64,000 bases of DNA from Heterocephalus glaber (GCF_000247695.1 NW_004624781.1:7822681-7886680), one strand, 5' to 3'; positions 9,366 through 19,709 are shown, counted from the first letter of the stretch. A program made the numbers and translations. Notes: generated from the letters alone by a model not told the origin.

Positions 9366-11240
9366 CTGCCCAGTGAAGTCACCATCAAGGCGGGCTCCTA
9401 CAGGCCTTGGCCACAGTCCCCTTCACCTCCGTGGCCTCTGGGGAGCAGCAGTGTGTGACAGCGTGCCGGTCCCCTCCCCCAAGCCTCCGCCCCGTTGGGC
9501 CTCCCAGGGGAGGGCAGGGCCACACCCACCCACCCAGCTCGGCCAGGCACCAAGCTGAAGCCTGCATCTCGAATCTCTGTCCCCCCAAGAAATAAGAGGT
9601 CCTGGTCAGCACATTTGCCATCCCCACCCTTCTTCCTTCCTCCGCCCACCCCCTCTTCCACCCCATCACAGAGGGGACCCAGAGCTGCAAATGGCAGCTC
9701 CGGATAGGCAGTGGGTGGGGCGCCTGGCCTTGGGGCTCAGGGCCTTCAAAGAGGGATCTAACTTCCTGCCCCCTCCAGCTTTGTTCCTGAGACCCACCCG
9801 TGGGCACGACTCCTTTTCTCTTTCTGAGACAGGGTCTCACTGTGTAGCCCAGGCCAGCCTCGAACTTGAGGCCATCCTCCTGCCTCAGCCTCCCAAGTGC
9901 TGGGATCACAACGCTTGGTGATGATAGCAAAGGATATCAACTGCTGAGACCTAAATAGCACCCCAGTCTTGGGGATGGACAGGGCCAGGCCAGGAAGGGC
10001 ACTGCGATCTGTGATCGGGGAGGAAGCCCGGGTGTGTGTGCACGAAGCCTGCTCCTCCTCTCCACTCCTTCCCTCCTGCAGCTGCCCACCCCACCCTCAT
10101 CCTCTCCCTGCTGGCTTGGGTTCAGTAAGCAGAGCCCAGTATCTGGGAAAGGTGCAGAGTGAGTGGGGTGTCCAGTTACACCCAGGCCTGGGGAATGGTG
10201 GGGGCACCCAGAGGGCAGGAACCAGAAGGTCTGGGGACCACGGTGGCTGGATGTCAGGGCTGCACACACGTGAGCACCTGGCTGTGTCCTGAAGACCTGT
10301 CCTGCCCACACACCGGGCTGTGTGCTCAGTGGGGACATCTTCCCTCCAGGCTCTCCATGCAGCCTCCCTCCCTCACCCAGCCGGGTGCCACGCTCCATGC
10401 CTATTTAAGGCAAAGCTGTGCTCCTCAGCCTAGCTGGGCTCCGGGCTGTGGGGAAGCAGCCAGCCAGCCTGAGCTCTGGGAAAAGGGGGCCCCAACAGCT
10501 CTAAGAGGATGGGGAGCAGGCGAGAACAGCCTCCCCTAAGTAAGCTGTGACCCCCAGCCTTCTGCCACAGTACAGCCCTAGCAGGGGTCCTGGAGGGACA
10601 CATGCTAGGATGAAGGGACCACTGAGGGACCAGCCAGGGAAGTGGAGGCTCTGGGGTGGGGCTGGAGATGAAAGAGGAGGTGCTAGGACTCACAGAGGCC
10701 TGGAGACCTATCCAGGGCAACACCTCGAAGAATGGAAGGGTCTGAAATCCAGGAGGGCAGGCTCTGAGTTTAGTGCTTTCTCCCCTCTGCCAGGTCTCCT
10801 GTGCCTGGGACAGTGTGTAGGAGCAGCAGGGACGCTGATCAGGCCAGGCAGCATCCAGAGCCCTGCTCTACCAGCCTCCCCTTCCGAGTCTTTCCTCCTG
10901 GGCAGCACAGGCCAGAAGTCGCTGCAGGGTTCAAAAGGAGACAAAGGATCCTTTACAGATCAGGTTGCCACCTAGGCCAGGCAGGTTCGAACCCCCAGGC
11001 CCCTGAGCCCCCGGCGGGCCCTTTCCTGTGCCCCGCTGCCTGGGGCTGGAACAGGGACCGGGAGGATGAGGCCCCGGCCCCACCCTCTCTGCTCACCTAG
11101 ATGACAGTGCTGTGGAGCTCAGCTGGTCCCACAGACTTGTACCTAGGCTCCTGTCCTGACTGGCCCAGGCCTACTTCAGAGCCCCCAAGATCCCACCAAT
11201 ATCTCTTGCTGCTACTCTTCCCCTCTCATAAACTGGCCCC
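9366..11240. other. Intergenic unique sequence
   Basis: GC-rich, nearly SINE-free stretch apart from the B1 at 9823-9925. The CCTATTTAAGGC near 10400 resembles a TATA or degenerate CArG element, but no coding exon follows. Possible regulatory DNA; nothing firm seen. Confidence 0.4.
9823..9925 (-). mobile_element. B1 SINE, antisense
   Basis: GAGACAGGGTCTCACTGTGT, CTCAGCCTCCCAAGTGCTGG. It is close to consensus but lacks the far 5' end. Confidence 0.88.
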
Positions 11241-11242
11241 CA

Positions 11243-11425
11243 TAGCCTGGTATGATGGCACATGCCTGTAATCCCAGCACCCCAGGATGCTGAGGCAGGA
11301 GGATCTCCAGTTCAAGCCTAACCTTGAAACTCAGTGACTTAGGAAAACCCTGTCTCAAAACAAAAAAGAAATAAGCAAAAAATGTAGCTCAGTGGGAAGG
11401 TCTGGGTTCAGTCCCCAGTGCTGCC
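11243..11425 (+). mobile_element. B1-dID SINE
   Basis: B1 half with CTGGTATGATGGCACATGCC and a dID half AATGTAGCTCAGTGGGAAGG...CAGTCCCCAGTGCTG. Confidence 0.8.
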
Positions 11426-11811
11426 GCACACATGGCCCAGGCAACCTCCTGAAGTGTGGGACCTTCCATAGCTCCCTCAGAAAGAGCCACCCCTTCACAG
11501 CCACATTCAGACACGGAGGCTGTGGTGTGGACACGTGGGGTGCACTGAGCAGCTTGGGAAATGCTGGGGAGCGGAGCAACACTGCCCAAACCCCACCCCT
11601 TGGAAAGGGTTCGGTTTCAAGGCTTGGCTGAAGCCTTCCACTCCCTAAGAGTGACCCTCAGGGCTGGATCCCAGCTGCAGACCCCGCCATCACGGGAACA
11701 CAAAACCAGCCTGGGCTTCTAGACAACCATGAGGGAAACACTTGCTGTGGGAATGGCTAGGGCTGGGCTTTCACGTGGGTTTATCTTCAACCTCCAGAAA
11801 CATCCTCACTG

Positions 11812-12080
11812 CTAGTTCTTTTTTGGGGGATAGGGCCTTGCTACTTAGCCCAGGCTGGCCTCAAACATGCAGGGAGTCTCCTGCCTCAGCCTCCCAGGGG
11901 GTGGGAGTGGACCACCATGCCCAGCTCTCACTGCCAACTTTTTTTTTTGAGACAAGGTCTCACTGTGTAGTTCAGCCTGGCTTTGAACTCACTATGCAGC
12001 CCAGGCTGGCCTCGAACTTGCAAGAATCCTCCTCCTCAGCCTGAGTGCTGGGATTACAGGTGTGCACCATCACACCCGGC
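11812..12080 (-). mobile_element. Two antisense B1 SINEs
   Basis: First copy about 11818-11930 and second about 11938-12082, each running from a GTCT segment to CCACCATGCC or CACCATCACACCCGG. Confidence 0.85.
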
Positions 12081-12094
12081 TCTCACTGCCAACT

Positions 12095-12178
12095 CTTTTT
12101 TTTTTGGTACCGGGGATCGAACTCGGGTCCTTAGCTTTCGAGGCAGGTGGTGGAACCACTGAACTAAATCCCCAGCCT
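12095..12178 (-). mobile_element. ID SINE, antisense
   Basis: T tract, GGTACCGGGGATCGAACTCG, ending GAACTAAATCCCCAGCC. It is flanked by CTCTCACTGCCAACTCTT and CTCTCACTGTCAACTCTT. Confidence 0.93.
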
Positions 12179-12384
12179 CTCACTGTCAACTCTTAAGTTT
12201 AGAGTTAGGCCTGGGGAGACTTCCAGCTAAAGTTTTTAATGCTGCTGAGCCCTGTTTCAGTGACTGACCAAATAACTCTGACAGCTTCCTCATGGGCCCC
12301 CAGAACAGCAGCTAGGAGGAAATAGAAGTTATTCTAGTAACTGCTAAGGGAAGAGAAGCCAGAATCTGAAAGTTGAGACTTCCA

Positions 12385-12572
12385 CTTTGAGGGCTGGGTC
12401 CTGCTCCAGCCACTCACTACTCACAGGACCTTGGAGAGGTCACCTTCCTCAGTTTCTGCATCAGTGACCTGGACATAATGATGCCTATTTCACGGTATGG
12501 TGTGATGATTAAATGATATATGGGAGGGGCTTAGGGCAAAGCCTGGCACCTTGTAAATGCACACTCAAAAAC
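12385..12572 (+). mobile_element. MIR element
   Basis: CTCAGTTTCTGCATCAGTGA, GGTGTGATGATTAAATGATA and AAAGCCTGGCACCTTGTAAA match the MIR core and 3' part. Confidence 0.82.
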
Positions 12573-12580
12573 ATGGTGAT

Positions 12581-12665
12581 GGGCCAGGGATTTAGCTCAG
12601 TGGTTTCGCCGTCTGCTGCGCAAGCGCAAGGACCCAAGTTGGATCCCTGGTACCAAAAAAAAAAC
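12581..12665 (+). mobile_element. ID SINE
   Basis: GGGCCAGGGATTTAGCTCAG, type with CTGCTGCGCAAGCGCAAGGA. AAAAACATGGTGAT flanks both sides. Confidence 0.94.
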
Positions 12666-12682
12666 CCCAAAAACATGGTGAT

Positions 12683-12810
12683 GTGTTGAGCGTGGTGATG
12701 CATGCCTGTAATCCCAGAACTGAGTTGGCTGAGGCAGGAGAACTGCTGTGAGTTCAAGTGGCCAGCCTGGGCTCCACAGTGAGATCCTGTTTCAAAGAAC
12801 AAAACAAAAA
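12683..12810 (+). mobile_element. B1 SINE
   Basis: TGAGCGTGGTGATGCATGCC, TTGGCTGAGGCAGGAGAACT, GAGATCCTGTTTCAAAGAAC. Confidence 0.85.
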
Positions 12811-12962
12811 CCCAAAAGTGGGTTTTTCCCCCAACCAGGGCCTTGCATGGCCACACCCCAGCCCTGAGCTACAGCTCTCAGATGCCCAGCTGAGGCGCTG
12901 GGGAAGCGCTGGCAAGCCGGAGGCACCACAGCAGAGCCAGAGGAGGCAGATGCCAAGGGCTG

Positions 12963-13050
12963 TGGGCAGGGGATTTGGCTCAGCATTGCGGCAACTGCCT
13001 GGCAAGTGCAAGCAAGGTCCTAAGTTCAATTCTCAGTATAAAAAAAAAAA
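12963..13050 (+). mobile_element. ID SINE, diverged
   Basis: GGGCAGGGGATTTGGCTCAG, AAGTTCAATTCTCAGTATAA and an A tail. Confidence 0.8.
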
Positions 13051-13114
13051 GGGCTGAGCACAGTGCTAAGCAGCCTACACATATTTCATTTAAATCTGTT
13101 CCTTCATCCATCAA

Positions 13115-13235
13115 AAGCAGAAGCTTGGGTGCCATAGCACACACCTGTAATCCCAACACTTGGGAGACTGAGTCAGGAGGATTCCAAATTCAGGCAACTC
13201 AGCAAAATCCTGTGTCAAAAAGGGAAGACCTTGGT
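13115..13235 (+). mobile_element. B1 SINE
   Basis: GCTTGGGTGCCATAGCACAC then ACCTGTAATCCCAACACTTG, ending AATCCTGTGTCAAAAAGG. Confidence 0.82.
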
Positions 13236-13422
13236 CAAGAACAGTGGCATATGCCTGTAATCCCAGCATCTGGGAGGCAGAGGCAGGAGGATCAAAGGCT
13301 GGTGTCCAGTCTTAGCAACTTAACAAGTCCCTGTTTTAAAATAACAAATAAAAAAGGGCTGGGGATGGAGCTCAGTGCAAAGCCCCTGGGTTCATTCCCC
13401 AGTACCACTAAAAAAAAAAGTA
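13236..13422 (+). mobile_element. B1-dID SINE, intact layout
   Basis: B1 half to about 13350, A/T linker, then dID GGGCTGGGGATGGAGCTCAG to CCCCAGTACC and an A tail. It is a clean example of the composite with an empty linker. Confidence 0.88.
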
Positions 13423-14114
13423 GAGGTTCACAGAGCAGAATGTTTAAGTTCACAGAGTACTTTCCACTTCATAAAACTGACTTCTAGTTTTGTGATTTTT
13501 CACATGGTTGTCTTACTTTGTTTTGCAGTATTGGGGATCAAACCCAGGGCCTGCATGCTCTCCCAGTGGTCATGGGTCACACACTAGAGCTGGCCTGGGT
13601 GGAGAAGGAAGCCTGAAGGGTCAAGGAGGGACAGGGCCCTCGACAGCAGTGACCTCACGGAAGCTCGCCTCTGGCTTCAGCCCAGCATCCGGTCCTGTTG
13701 GACTGTGCAGGGGCCCCAGCGGGGCCTGGAACTCATCAGCCCGTCAGCCCTCTCAGGCCACATGCAGGCCCCCACTATCACCAAGCTCGGCTGAGGGCCA
13801 GACCCACGTGGTCTCCCTCCAGAGACTACGCGTCCACCCTGTACATGACAGGTACTGGAAGTATGCGAAGACCTCGTCTGCTTATGTATTTAATAAATAT
13901 TTGTGCATTATGTGCACTGGGCCTGGGTCTGGGCTGGCTCCAGGGATCGGACAGAAATTCCTGCCCCTGTTCTAGTAGAAGCAGCCATAAAGGAAAGCAG
14001 AACTGTGAGGGAAAACACAATTTTGTGAGAGGCCCCTGGGAGTAGACAGAGAGAAGTGGGGTCAAAAAGAGCCTTCCAGAGAGGGCAGAGAGAGGGCTGG
14101 CAACAAATGTTCTG

Positions 14115-14265
14115 AAGCCAGGCGCAGTTGTGCAAGGCTGGAATTCCAGCATCTGGGAGGCTGAGGCAGAAAGACTGGGAGTTAGGCCAGCTTGGGCTGC
14201 ATAGTGAGTTAAGGCCAGCCTAGAATAATGGAGACTCAGTCTCAAAACACAAACAAATAAATGCC
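14115..14265 (+). mobile_element. B1 SINE
   Basis: AGCCAGGCGCAGTTGTGCAA start, GGGAGGCTGAGGCAGAAAGA, CTCAGTCTCAAAACACAAAC end. Confidence 0.82.
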
Positions 14266-14924
14266 AGCTGAACAAGATGACTTAATGTTTCCAGGTAAAG
14301 AACTAAAATGACTCCCTACTCCTCAAAAAATTAGGAAACAATAATTCAGAAGACACTGAAAGCCAGACGGTGATAAGTAAGGACGCCTGGGTCAGGAAGA
14401 GAATGAACTGAACTTTATGAATGCCCCTCTTGACTGCCCAGAGCTCCCACAGTAGAGCCCAGAAGCAGTCTGTAGTCTTCATACATTGAAAGGAGGAAGC
14501 TGGGGGCCTGGAGAACACAAGGTGGGGTAGAGTTTTCAGGACAGAAAACCAAAATGGAAAGAGCTGCACACTGAGAGGCCCTGGAGTTTAATACTTCTGC
14601 TCAGTGCACACAAGCACTGAAACTACTGGAAGGCAGGGCAAGAACCACTCGAAAGGATTACACCAAACAATTGTGGAGCTCACCCAGGGCTGGGAAAAGT
14701 GCTGGTTCCCACCACCACAGTGGAAATTTCATTCATGGGCATTGTGGAGAGCAATGAAAAGAGGTTTAGGCTCAGAAGGAGGCAAAGTGACTATTTTGAC
14801 TCCATTTAACAAAAGCAAGATCTATAGGGACTAAATGCTTCCTAAGTAGCTCTCACACTCCAAACTGGTGGTGGTGAACCTATTACTATTCGGTTAACTC
14901 CTTCTAAAAGTGGCTCGCCAAATA

Positions 14925-15418
14925 AATATTACTGGGTTCTGGGCTGCCTGCTTTTCCTTTTAGAGTTAGATTCTGGATTCTTCTCACTTATGTTGAACAA
15001 AGAAATGAAATGAACAAAAAGCAGTGGCAGAGTTTATTTGAAAAAGTAAAAGTGAAGAATGAGAGAGAAACTGGCTCTGCACAGCAAGCTTGGGCTGAGT
15101 GAAAGAGGAGAAAGCAAGAGAGAAGTACATGTCCGAGTACAAAAGGTGGGCTATCATGAGGAAAGCCACAATAGCAAGCTCTACTTGGCGTCTGTGTCCT
15201 TTTATGCTGTCCAAATCTGGAGGAAACCTTGGAGAACTTCTACATGCGGGTCCTGAGAAGTGGTGCTGATCTCAGGCTGAGGCCAGGTCCAGGCCGTCCT
15301 ACTGAAATCCTGCTCCAGTTCTCAAGAGAAGTCCACGTGCAGGGCTTTGGGACCTGTTCTGCCAATGTATCTGGGATCTTGTAGTTAACAGGCCACATCC
15401 TAATCTCCTATCTCACTA
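14925..15418 (-). mobile_element. ERV solo LTR, copy 1 of a family seen twice
   Basis: Shares ATTACTGGGTTcTGGG at the left, a TTTATT tract (AATAAA on the minus strand), AAACTGGCTCTG, CTGCTCCAGTTCTCAAGAGA and GCAGGGCTTTGGGACCTGTT with the element at 17762-18197. The family was not identified. No internal retroviral genes are next to it. Confidence 0.7.
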
Positions 15419-15459
15419 TGGCATGTGTGTTGTTTTTCTTTTAAGACAAAAGATGTTAA

Positions 15460-15552
15460 TGAGGGCCAGGGATGTAACTCAGTGGCACAGCACCTGGCTA
15501 CTAAGTGCAAAGTCCTGAGTTCAATTTCTGGTTTCAGAGAGAAAAAAAAAGT
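15460..15552 (+). mobile_element. ID SINE, diverged
   Basis: GGGCCAGGGATGTAACTCAG, GAGTTCAATTTCTGGTTTCA and an A tail. Confidence 0.82.
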
Positions 15553-15574
15553 TAATGTAAGAGTTGTTTTTCTT

Positions 15575-15661
15575 TTCTTTTTTTTTTGGTTCCAGGGATC
15601 GAACTCGGGTCCTTGCGCTTGCAAGGCAGGCAGCAGAGCCACTGAGCTAAATCCCCAGCCC
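15575..15661 (-). mobile_element. ID SINE, antisense
   Basis: T tract, GGTTCCAGGGATCGAACTCG, ending GAGCTAAATCCCCAGCCC. AAGAGTTGTTTTTCT flanks both sides. Confidence 0.94.
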
Positions 15662-15980
15662 AAGAGTTGTTTTTCTAAACTAAAACCTCAGCATTGAGAT
15701 GCCACCTCACCCCAGAAAGAATGGCTGTTATCAAGAAATAAACCAATAACAAATGCTGGCAGGGTTGTGGGGAAGAAGGAACCCTTCTCCACTATTGGTG
15801 GGAGTGTAGACTGGTGCAACCACTGTGGAAATCAGTGTGGAGATTCCTCAAAAAATTAAAAGTAGAGGTTCCATTCAACCCAGCTGTTCTCCTTCTTGAT
15901 ATGTTCCTGAAAGAATTAAAAAGATCCTAAAAAACAAAGCAAAAATATCCTACCACAGTGATATATCCACACCCATGCTT

Positions 15981-16014
15981 ACACTTGATTTTAGCCAAAA
16001 GGCCGAGAAGTGAT
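15981..16014 (-). pseudogene. U2 snRNA nt 1-34, tailless retropseudogene
   Basis: On the minus strand these 34 bases match the first 34 nt of U2 snRNA with two changes (G4A, G25A). There is no poly(A). It is flanked by 12-bp direct repeats ACACCCATGCTT (15969-15980) and ACACCCATGTTT (16015-16026). It lies inside an L1 fragment whose sequence is otherwise continuous. Confidence 0.9.
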
Positions 16015-16039
16015 ACACCCATGTTTATAGTGGCACAGT

Positions 16040-16126
16040 TTTTTTTTTTTGGTACCAGGGATTGAACTCAGGTCCTTGCACTTTCGAGGCAGGCAGCAGA
16101 ACCACTGAGCTAGATCCCTGGCCCTA
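16040..16126 (-). mobile_element. ID SINE, antisense, nested in L1
   Basis: T tract, GGTACCAGGGATTGAACTCA, ending GAGCTAGATCCCTGGCCC. The L1 sequence TATAGTGGCACAGTTT is repeated on both sides. Confidence 0.95.
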
Positions 16127-16662
16127 TAGTGGCACAGTTTGTAACAGCTAAATCTTGGAAACAGCCCAAATGCCCATCAACCAATGAATGAATAAAGAAG
16201 ATGTGGGGTTTTTTTCTACAATGGAGTACTACTCTGCCATAAAAAAGGATGAGCTTCAGACATTTATAGCTAAATGGATGGACCTTGATATCATACTCTT
16301 AAGTGAAATAAATCAGACACACATGTTTAAATACCACATTGTCTCTCTGGTGTGAGAAGAGAAAGTAGAAAGGACTAAATGTATAATAGATATTGGGAAA
16401 TGGGAAGAAAATGTTCAAATGGGAAGGGGAACAAGGGAAGAGGGAGAGAGAAAGGAAAGGACAAGAAAAAATACAAGGAAAAAATGGAAACAAAGCTTTT
16501 GTACATAGGGAGGGAAGGGGGGAAATGGGAAAAAAGAGGCAGGATGTATCATGCACAGGTGGAAATTCCCTAGGATGAGTGTTATCATTATGTATGCTTA
16601 AGATGTACCAGTAAATGTTTTGTTATAAAATAAATAAATAAATTTTAAAAGGGGTGGGGGAG

Positions 16663-16730
16663 GCGCCAGGGATTTAGCTCAGTGGTTTTGCCACCTGCCT
16701 TGCAAGCTCAAGGACCAAAGTTCGATCCCC
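16663..16730 (+). mobile_element. ID SINE cut by the assembly gap
   Basis: GCGCCAGGGATTTAGCTCAG through TTCGATCCCC; the tail is lost in the Ns. Confidence 0.92.
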
Positions 16731-16830
16731 NNNNNNNNNNNNNNNNNNNNNNNNNNNNNNNNNNNNNNNNNNNNNNNNNNNNNNNNNNNNNNNNNNNNNN
16801 NNNNNNNNNNNNNNNNNNNNNNNNNNNNNN
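16731..16830. other. Assembly gap (100 N)
   Basis: Exactly 100 Ns, the usual placeholder for unknown length. It starts right after the ID element's GATCCCC, so it probably replaces the A tail and following repeat sequence. Confidence 0.98.
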
Positions 16831-16950
16831 CTCAGCATTCAGGTTTAATTTCAGTGTTGGCATTTTGCAATAAATAAGTGGGTTTTGAGCTGCGTTTGAG
16901 CACTCTAAAAGGCTCACTATCACTGCCCTAAACAAAAGTACGTGTAAGGG

Positions 16951-17042
16951 GCTGGGGATTTAGCTCAGTGGTTTTGCCACCTGGTGCACATGTGCAAGGA
17001 CCCAAGAGGACCAGAGTTCGATCCCCAGTACCAAAACAAACC
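16951..17042 (+). mobile_element. ID SINE with small internal duplication
   Basis: GCTGGGGATTTAGCTCAGTG to CCAGTACC. An extra AGAGGACC after GGACCCA lengthens the body by several bases. Confidence 0.9.
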
Positions 17043-17118
17043 ACAAAGTATTTGTAAGAACACAAAGACAGCCTTTTACTAAAGATTCCCATGGAGAACA
17101 CAAAAACATCTAGGACCT

Positions 17119-17210
17119 GGGCCAGGGATTTAGCTCAGTGGTTCCACCGTCTGCTTTGCAAACATAAGGTCCTGAGTTCAATCCCCGGTACCAAAAAAAA
17201 AAAAAAAAAT
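17119..17210 (+). mobile_element. ID SINE
   Basis: GGGCCAGGGATTTAGCTCAG to CCCCGGTACC and a long A tail. ATCTAGGACCTG flanks both sides. Confidence 0.95.
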
Positions 17211-17271
17211 TCCTATCTAGGACCTGACAAAGTAAAATTTACAGTGTCTAGCTTCCAGTATGTACACTGGA

Positions 17272-17372
17272 TGTAGTGGTGCAGGCCACCAGTACTTGGA
17301 AGACTGAGGCAGCAGGACTGCAAGTTCAAGGCCAGCCTAGGCTACTTAGTGAGATCCTGTCTCCAACAAACA
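17272..17372 (+). mobile_element. B1 SINE
   Basis: GATGTAGTGGTGCAGGCCAC start, GAAGACTGAGGCAGCAGGAC, GATCCTGTCTCCAACAAAC end. Confidence 0.8.
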
Positions 17373-17387
17373 AAAACTACCAAGTTG

Positions 17388-17477
17388 TTTGTTTGTTTTG
17401 TCGGTACTGGGGATCAAACTCGGGACCTTGGGATTGTGAGGCAGGCGCCAGAACCACTGAGCTAAATCCCCGGCCCA
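17388..17477 (-). mobile_element. ID SINE, antisense
   Basis: TCGGTACTGGGGATCAAACT, ending GAGCTAAATCCCCGGCCC. AAAAACTACCAA flanks both sides. Confidence 0.93.
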
Positions 17478-17518
17478 AAAACTACCAAAGTATACCAGGA
17501 TACAAAAATACAACCTGG

Positions 17519-17602
17519 GACTGGGTGTGTAGCTCGGGAGCAGAGCACCTGCCTGGTATGTACAAAGCCCTGCATTCAATCCTCAGCACAGCAACAAAAG
17601 AT
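17519..17602 (+). mobile_element. Older ID-related SINE
   Basis: GGACTGGGTGTGTAGCTCGG, CCTGCCTGGTATGTACAAAG, CATTCAATCCTCAGCACAGC. A similar diverged copy is at 17697-17765. Confidence 0.7.
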
Positions 17603-17761
17603 AAACTACTCAGAAATGACACAGGTGATAAAACTGGGAGACACAGAAGTAAAAGCGTTATTATAACTAACTATATTCTACATGTACAATAAGAGGGTTG
17701 GGGTACAGCCTAGTGGTATGGCGCTTGCTTGGCACAACTGAAGCCCTGAGTCTGATCTCCA

Positions 17762-18197
17762 TTATTACTGGGTTTTGGGGTGCGGCAGTCTCCTTTTGGA
17801 GGTGGTTTCTAGGTTCTTTCTGTCCTGAGCAAAGAATTGGTCAAGACAAGCGCAAAGAGTAGCAAAGTTTTATTAAAGGTAAGAAAAGAAACAGGCTCTG
17901 TAGGGCGAGTTTGGGCCAAGTAAAAGTAGGGAAATAAGTACACCTGAAGCATGAGGGGGGAACTCCAGGCAAGAGAGAACACGGGAAAAAACTCAATGTA
18001 GACTGTCCTTATATCACCAGCTCCTCAGTCTGATGTCAGGTCTAGTTATCCTGTCCAAAAACCTGCTCAAGTTATCACAAGAAGTCCTCGTGGAGGGCTT
18101 TGGGAACTGTTCTGTGCATGTGCCCTGGAACTTTATAATTGACATGTCATGCCCGCCCACTTTCCCAGCCAGCTCTCCATGTCCTAATCTCATATCT
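17762..18197 (-). mobile_element. ERV solo LTR, copy 2 of the same family
   Basis: Starts ATTACTGGGTTTTGGGGTGC, has AAGTTTTATTAAAGG, ACAGGCTCTGTAGGGCGAG and GGAGGGCTTTGGGAACTGTT. Clearly homologous to the element at 14925-15418 but well diverged, so the two are probably separate insertions. Confidence 0.7.
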
Positions 18198-18300
18198 CCT
18201 GATACACACTTGTAATACCAGCACAGGGGAGGCTGAGGCAGGAGGATCGCCATGAGTTCAAGGCTGGCCTAAAGTATATAGGGAAACTATCTCAAAAACA
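18195..18300 (+). mobile_element. B1 SINE
   Basis: ACACACTTGTAATACCAGCA, GGAGGCTGAGGCAGGAGGAT, ending AACTATCTCAAAAACACAC. Confidence 0.82.
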
Positions 18301-18310
18301 CACACAAAAG

Positions 18311-18396
18311 GGCCAGGGATTTAGCTCAGTGGCACTGTGCCTGCCTTGCAAGCACAAGGTCCTGAGTTCGATCACTGGTATGGCAAAAAACAAAAC
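18311..18396 (+). mobile_element. ID SINE
   Basis: GGCCAGGGATTTAGCTCAGT to GATCACTGGTATGG with an A/C-rich tail. Confidence 0.9.
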
Positions 18397-18421
18397 AAAA
18401 CACACACACACACACAAAAGG

Positions 18422-18512
18422 GGGCCGGGGATTTAGCTCAGTGGTTTTGCCGCCTGCTGTGCAAGCGTAAGGACCCGAGTTTGATTCCTGGTACCAAAAA
18501 AACCCACAAAAA
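18422..18512 (+). mobile_element. ID SINE
   Basis: GGGCCGGGGATTTAGCTCAG to GATTCCTGGTACC. It follows a (CA)n stretch at 18400-18416 and stands in tandem with the ID at 18311. Confidence 0.93.
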
Positions 18513-18644
18513 AACCTCAAAACACAAAGAGACCGCAGAGTGCACATTTGACGTAAGTGCAATTTTGCTGTTGTGAAGTATGGAGTTGGTCTTCTGAATG
18601 CACGTTCTGCATTGGTGAATTCAACTGCAGACTGAAGATATTTT

Positions 18645-18730
18645 TCTTAAATTTTTGGTACCAGAGTTCCAACTCAGGTCCTTGCGCTTGTGCAGCAGGT
18701 GGTGAAAACACTGAGCTAAATCTCTGGCCC
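18645..18730 (-). mobile_element. ID SINE, antisense
   Basis: TTTGGTACCAGAGTTCCAAC, ending GAGCTAAATCTCTGGCCC. TGAAGATATTTTT flanks both sides. Confidence 0.92.
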
Positions 18731-18811
18731 TGAAGATATTTTTTAAAACTTTGTACTAAAAAAAAAAACAAAAAACTTTGTACTAAAAAAAATTTTTTAA
18801 AAATGGTACTG

Positions 18812-18970
18812 AAGACAGGTGTGGGGCTGCATGCCTGTGATCCCAGCACAAGGGAGGCTGAGGCAGGAGGATTGCCTTGAGTTTGAGGCCAGCCTGGGCT
18901 ACAAAGTTAACTTCAAGGACAGCCTGAACTATATAGTGAGACCCTGTCTCAAAACAACAAAAACTGTACT
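18812..18970 (+). mobile_element. B1 SINE
   Basis: AGACAGGTGTGGGGCTGCAT start, GGAGGCTGAGGCAGGAGGAT, GACCCTGTCTCAAAACAAC end, with the internal duplication. Confidence 0.88.
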
Positions 18971-19084
18971 GAACATGTAGACTTTTTTCCTTGTCATCAT
19001 CCCCAAGCAATACAATAGCACAACTAGTTATGTAGCGTTTACCTTGTATTAGGCATTGTAAGAAATCTAGGAGACCTAAGCATA

Positions 19085-19205
19085 CAGGATCTGTGCTTGG
19101 AGATACACACTGGTCATTTCAGCAGCGAGGTAGGCTGAAGCAGAGGGATCTGTAGTTCGAAGCCAACACAGGCTACAAAATGAGACCTTGTTTCAAATAA
19201 AATAA
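19085..19205 (+). mobile_element. B1 SINE, diverged
   Basis: GGAGATACACACTGGTCATT, TAGGCTGAAGCAGAGGGATC, GACCTTGTTTCAAATAAAAT. Confidence 0.7.
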
Positions 19206-19515
19206 AAGTACACAGGCGAAGGTAAGTGCAGGCAAAGTGCAGATACTATGCTATTTCATATAAAGGACTGACAACTCCTAAAATCCCTGGAATCTCCAGC
19301 GATAAAGGTCTTTTGTATGCTAATGAGCGGGCTGGTGACTGGCAGCCCCCAGGGCAGCGGCAGGATGGAGTTTGGCCACCTGCAAGATCCAGGCCTTGAG
19401 GGTTGGGACTTTCTCATTTATTTAATTTAACCTTCCAGGAGGCCAGCAAGGGATCAGGTTAGGAGATGCTCTTGACTAATGATTGAATCACTCAGGGCTA
19501 CATAAGAAGGCTCCA
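19206..19515. other. Unassigned intergenic sequence, perhaps an old repeat
   Basis: Includes TTTTGTATGCTAATGAGC (octamer-like ATGCTAAT) and GTGACTGGCAGCCCCCAGGG. The style resembles an old LTR but I cannot assign a family. Confidence 0.35.
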
Positions 19516-19519
19516 TTAA

Positions 19520-19705
19520 AGGTGCTAGTACTCACCTGCAATCTCAGCACTCTGGGAGGCTAAGGCAGGAGGATGGCAAGTTTAAGTCAAGCCTGAACAA
19601 TGTAGGGACTTAGTGAGAAAGCCTGTCTCAAAATAAAGAATAAAAAGTGCTGTGCACACAGCTCAGAAGGAAGGCCCTGAGTTCAATCTCCATTACTGCA
19701 CAAAA
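19520..19705 (+). mobile_element. B1-dID SINE
   Basis: B1 half with GGGAGGCTAAGGCAGGAGGA, then GTGCTGTGCACACAGCTCAG...GTTCAATCTCCATTACTGCA. Confidence 0.78.
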
Positions 19706-19709
19706 ACCA

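Larger units (their letters stand above)
15688..16650 (+). mobile_element. L1 (LINE-1) 3' end, 5'-truncated, with nested insertions
   Basis: Contains the last part of L1 ORF2 (stops and frameshifts present), recognisable from the TGGGAGTGTAGACTGGTGCA and CAATGGAGTACTACTCTGCC type segments, then a purine-rich 3'UTR (about 16390-16530) and an A/T-rich tail. A U2 fragment (15981-16014) and an antisense ID (about 16040-16126) sit inside it. It is non-functional. Confidence 0.88.

Noticed and set aside
10395..10450. TATA-like CCTATTTAAGGC as a promoter of an unknown gene
   Set aside because: No exon with coding similarity or splice signals follows. It has seven A/T bases, so it is not a strict CArG box either.
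15421..17761. Provirus between the two related LTRs
   Set aside because: The interval holds L1 and SINE sequence; no retroviral gene remnants were seen.
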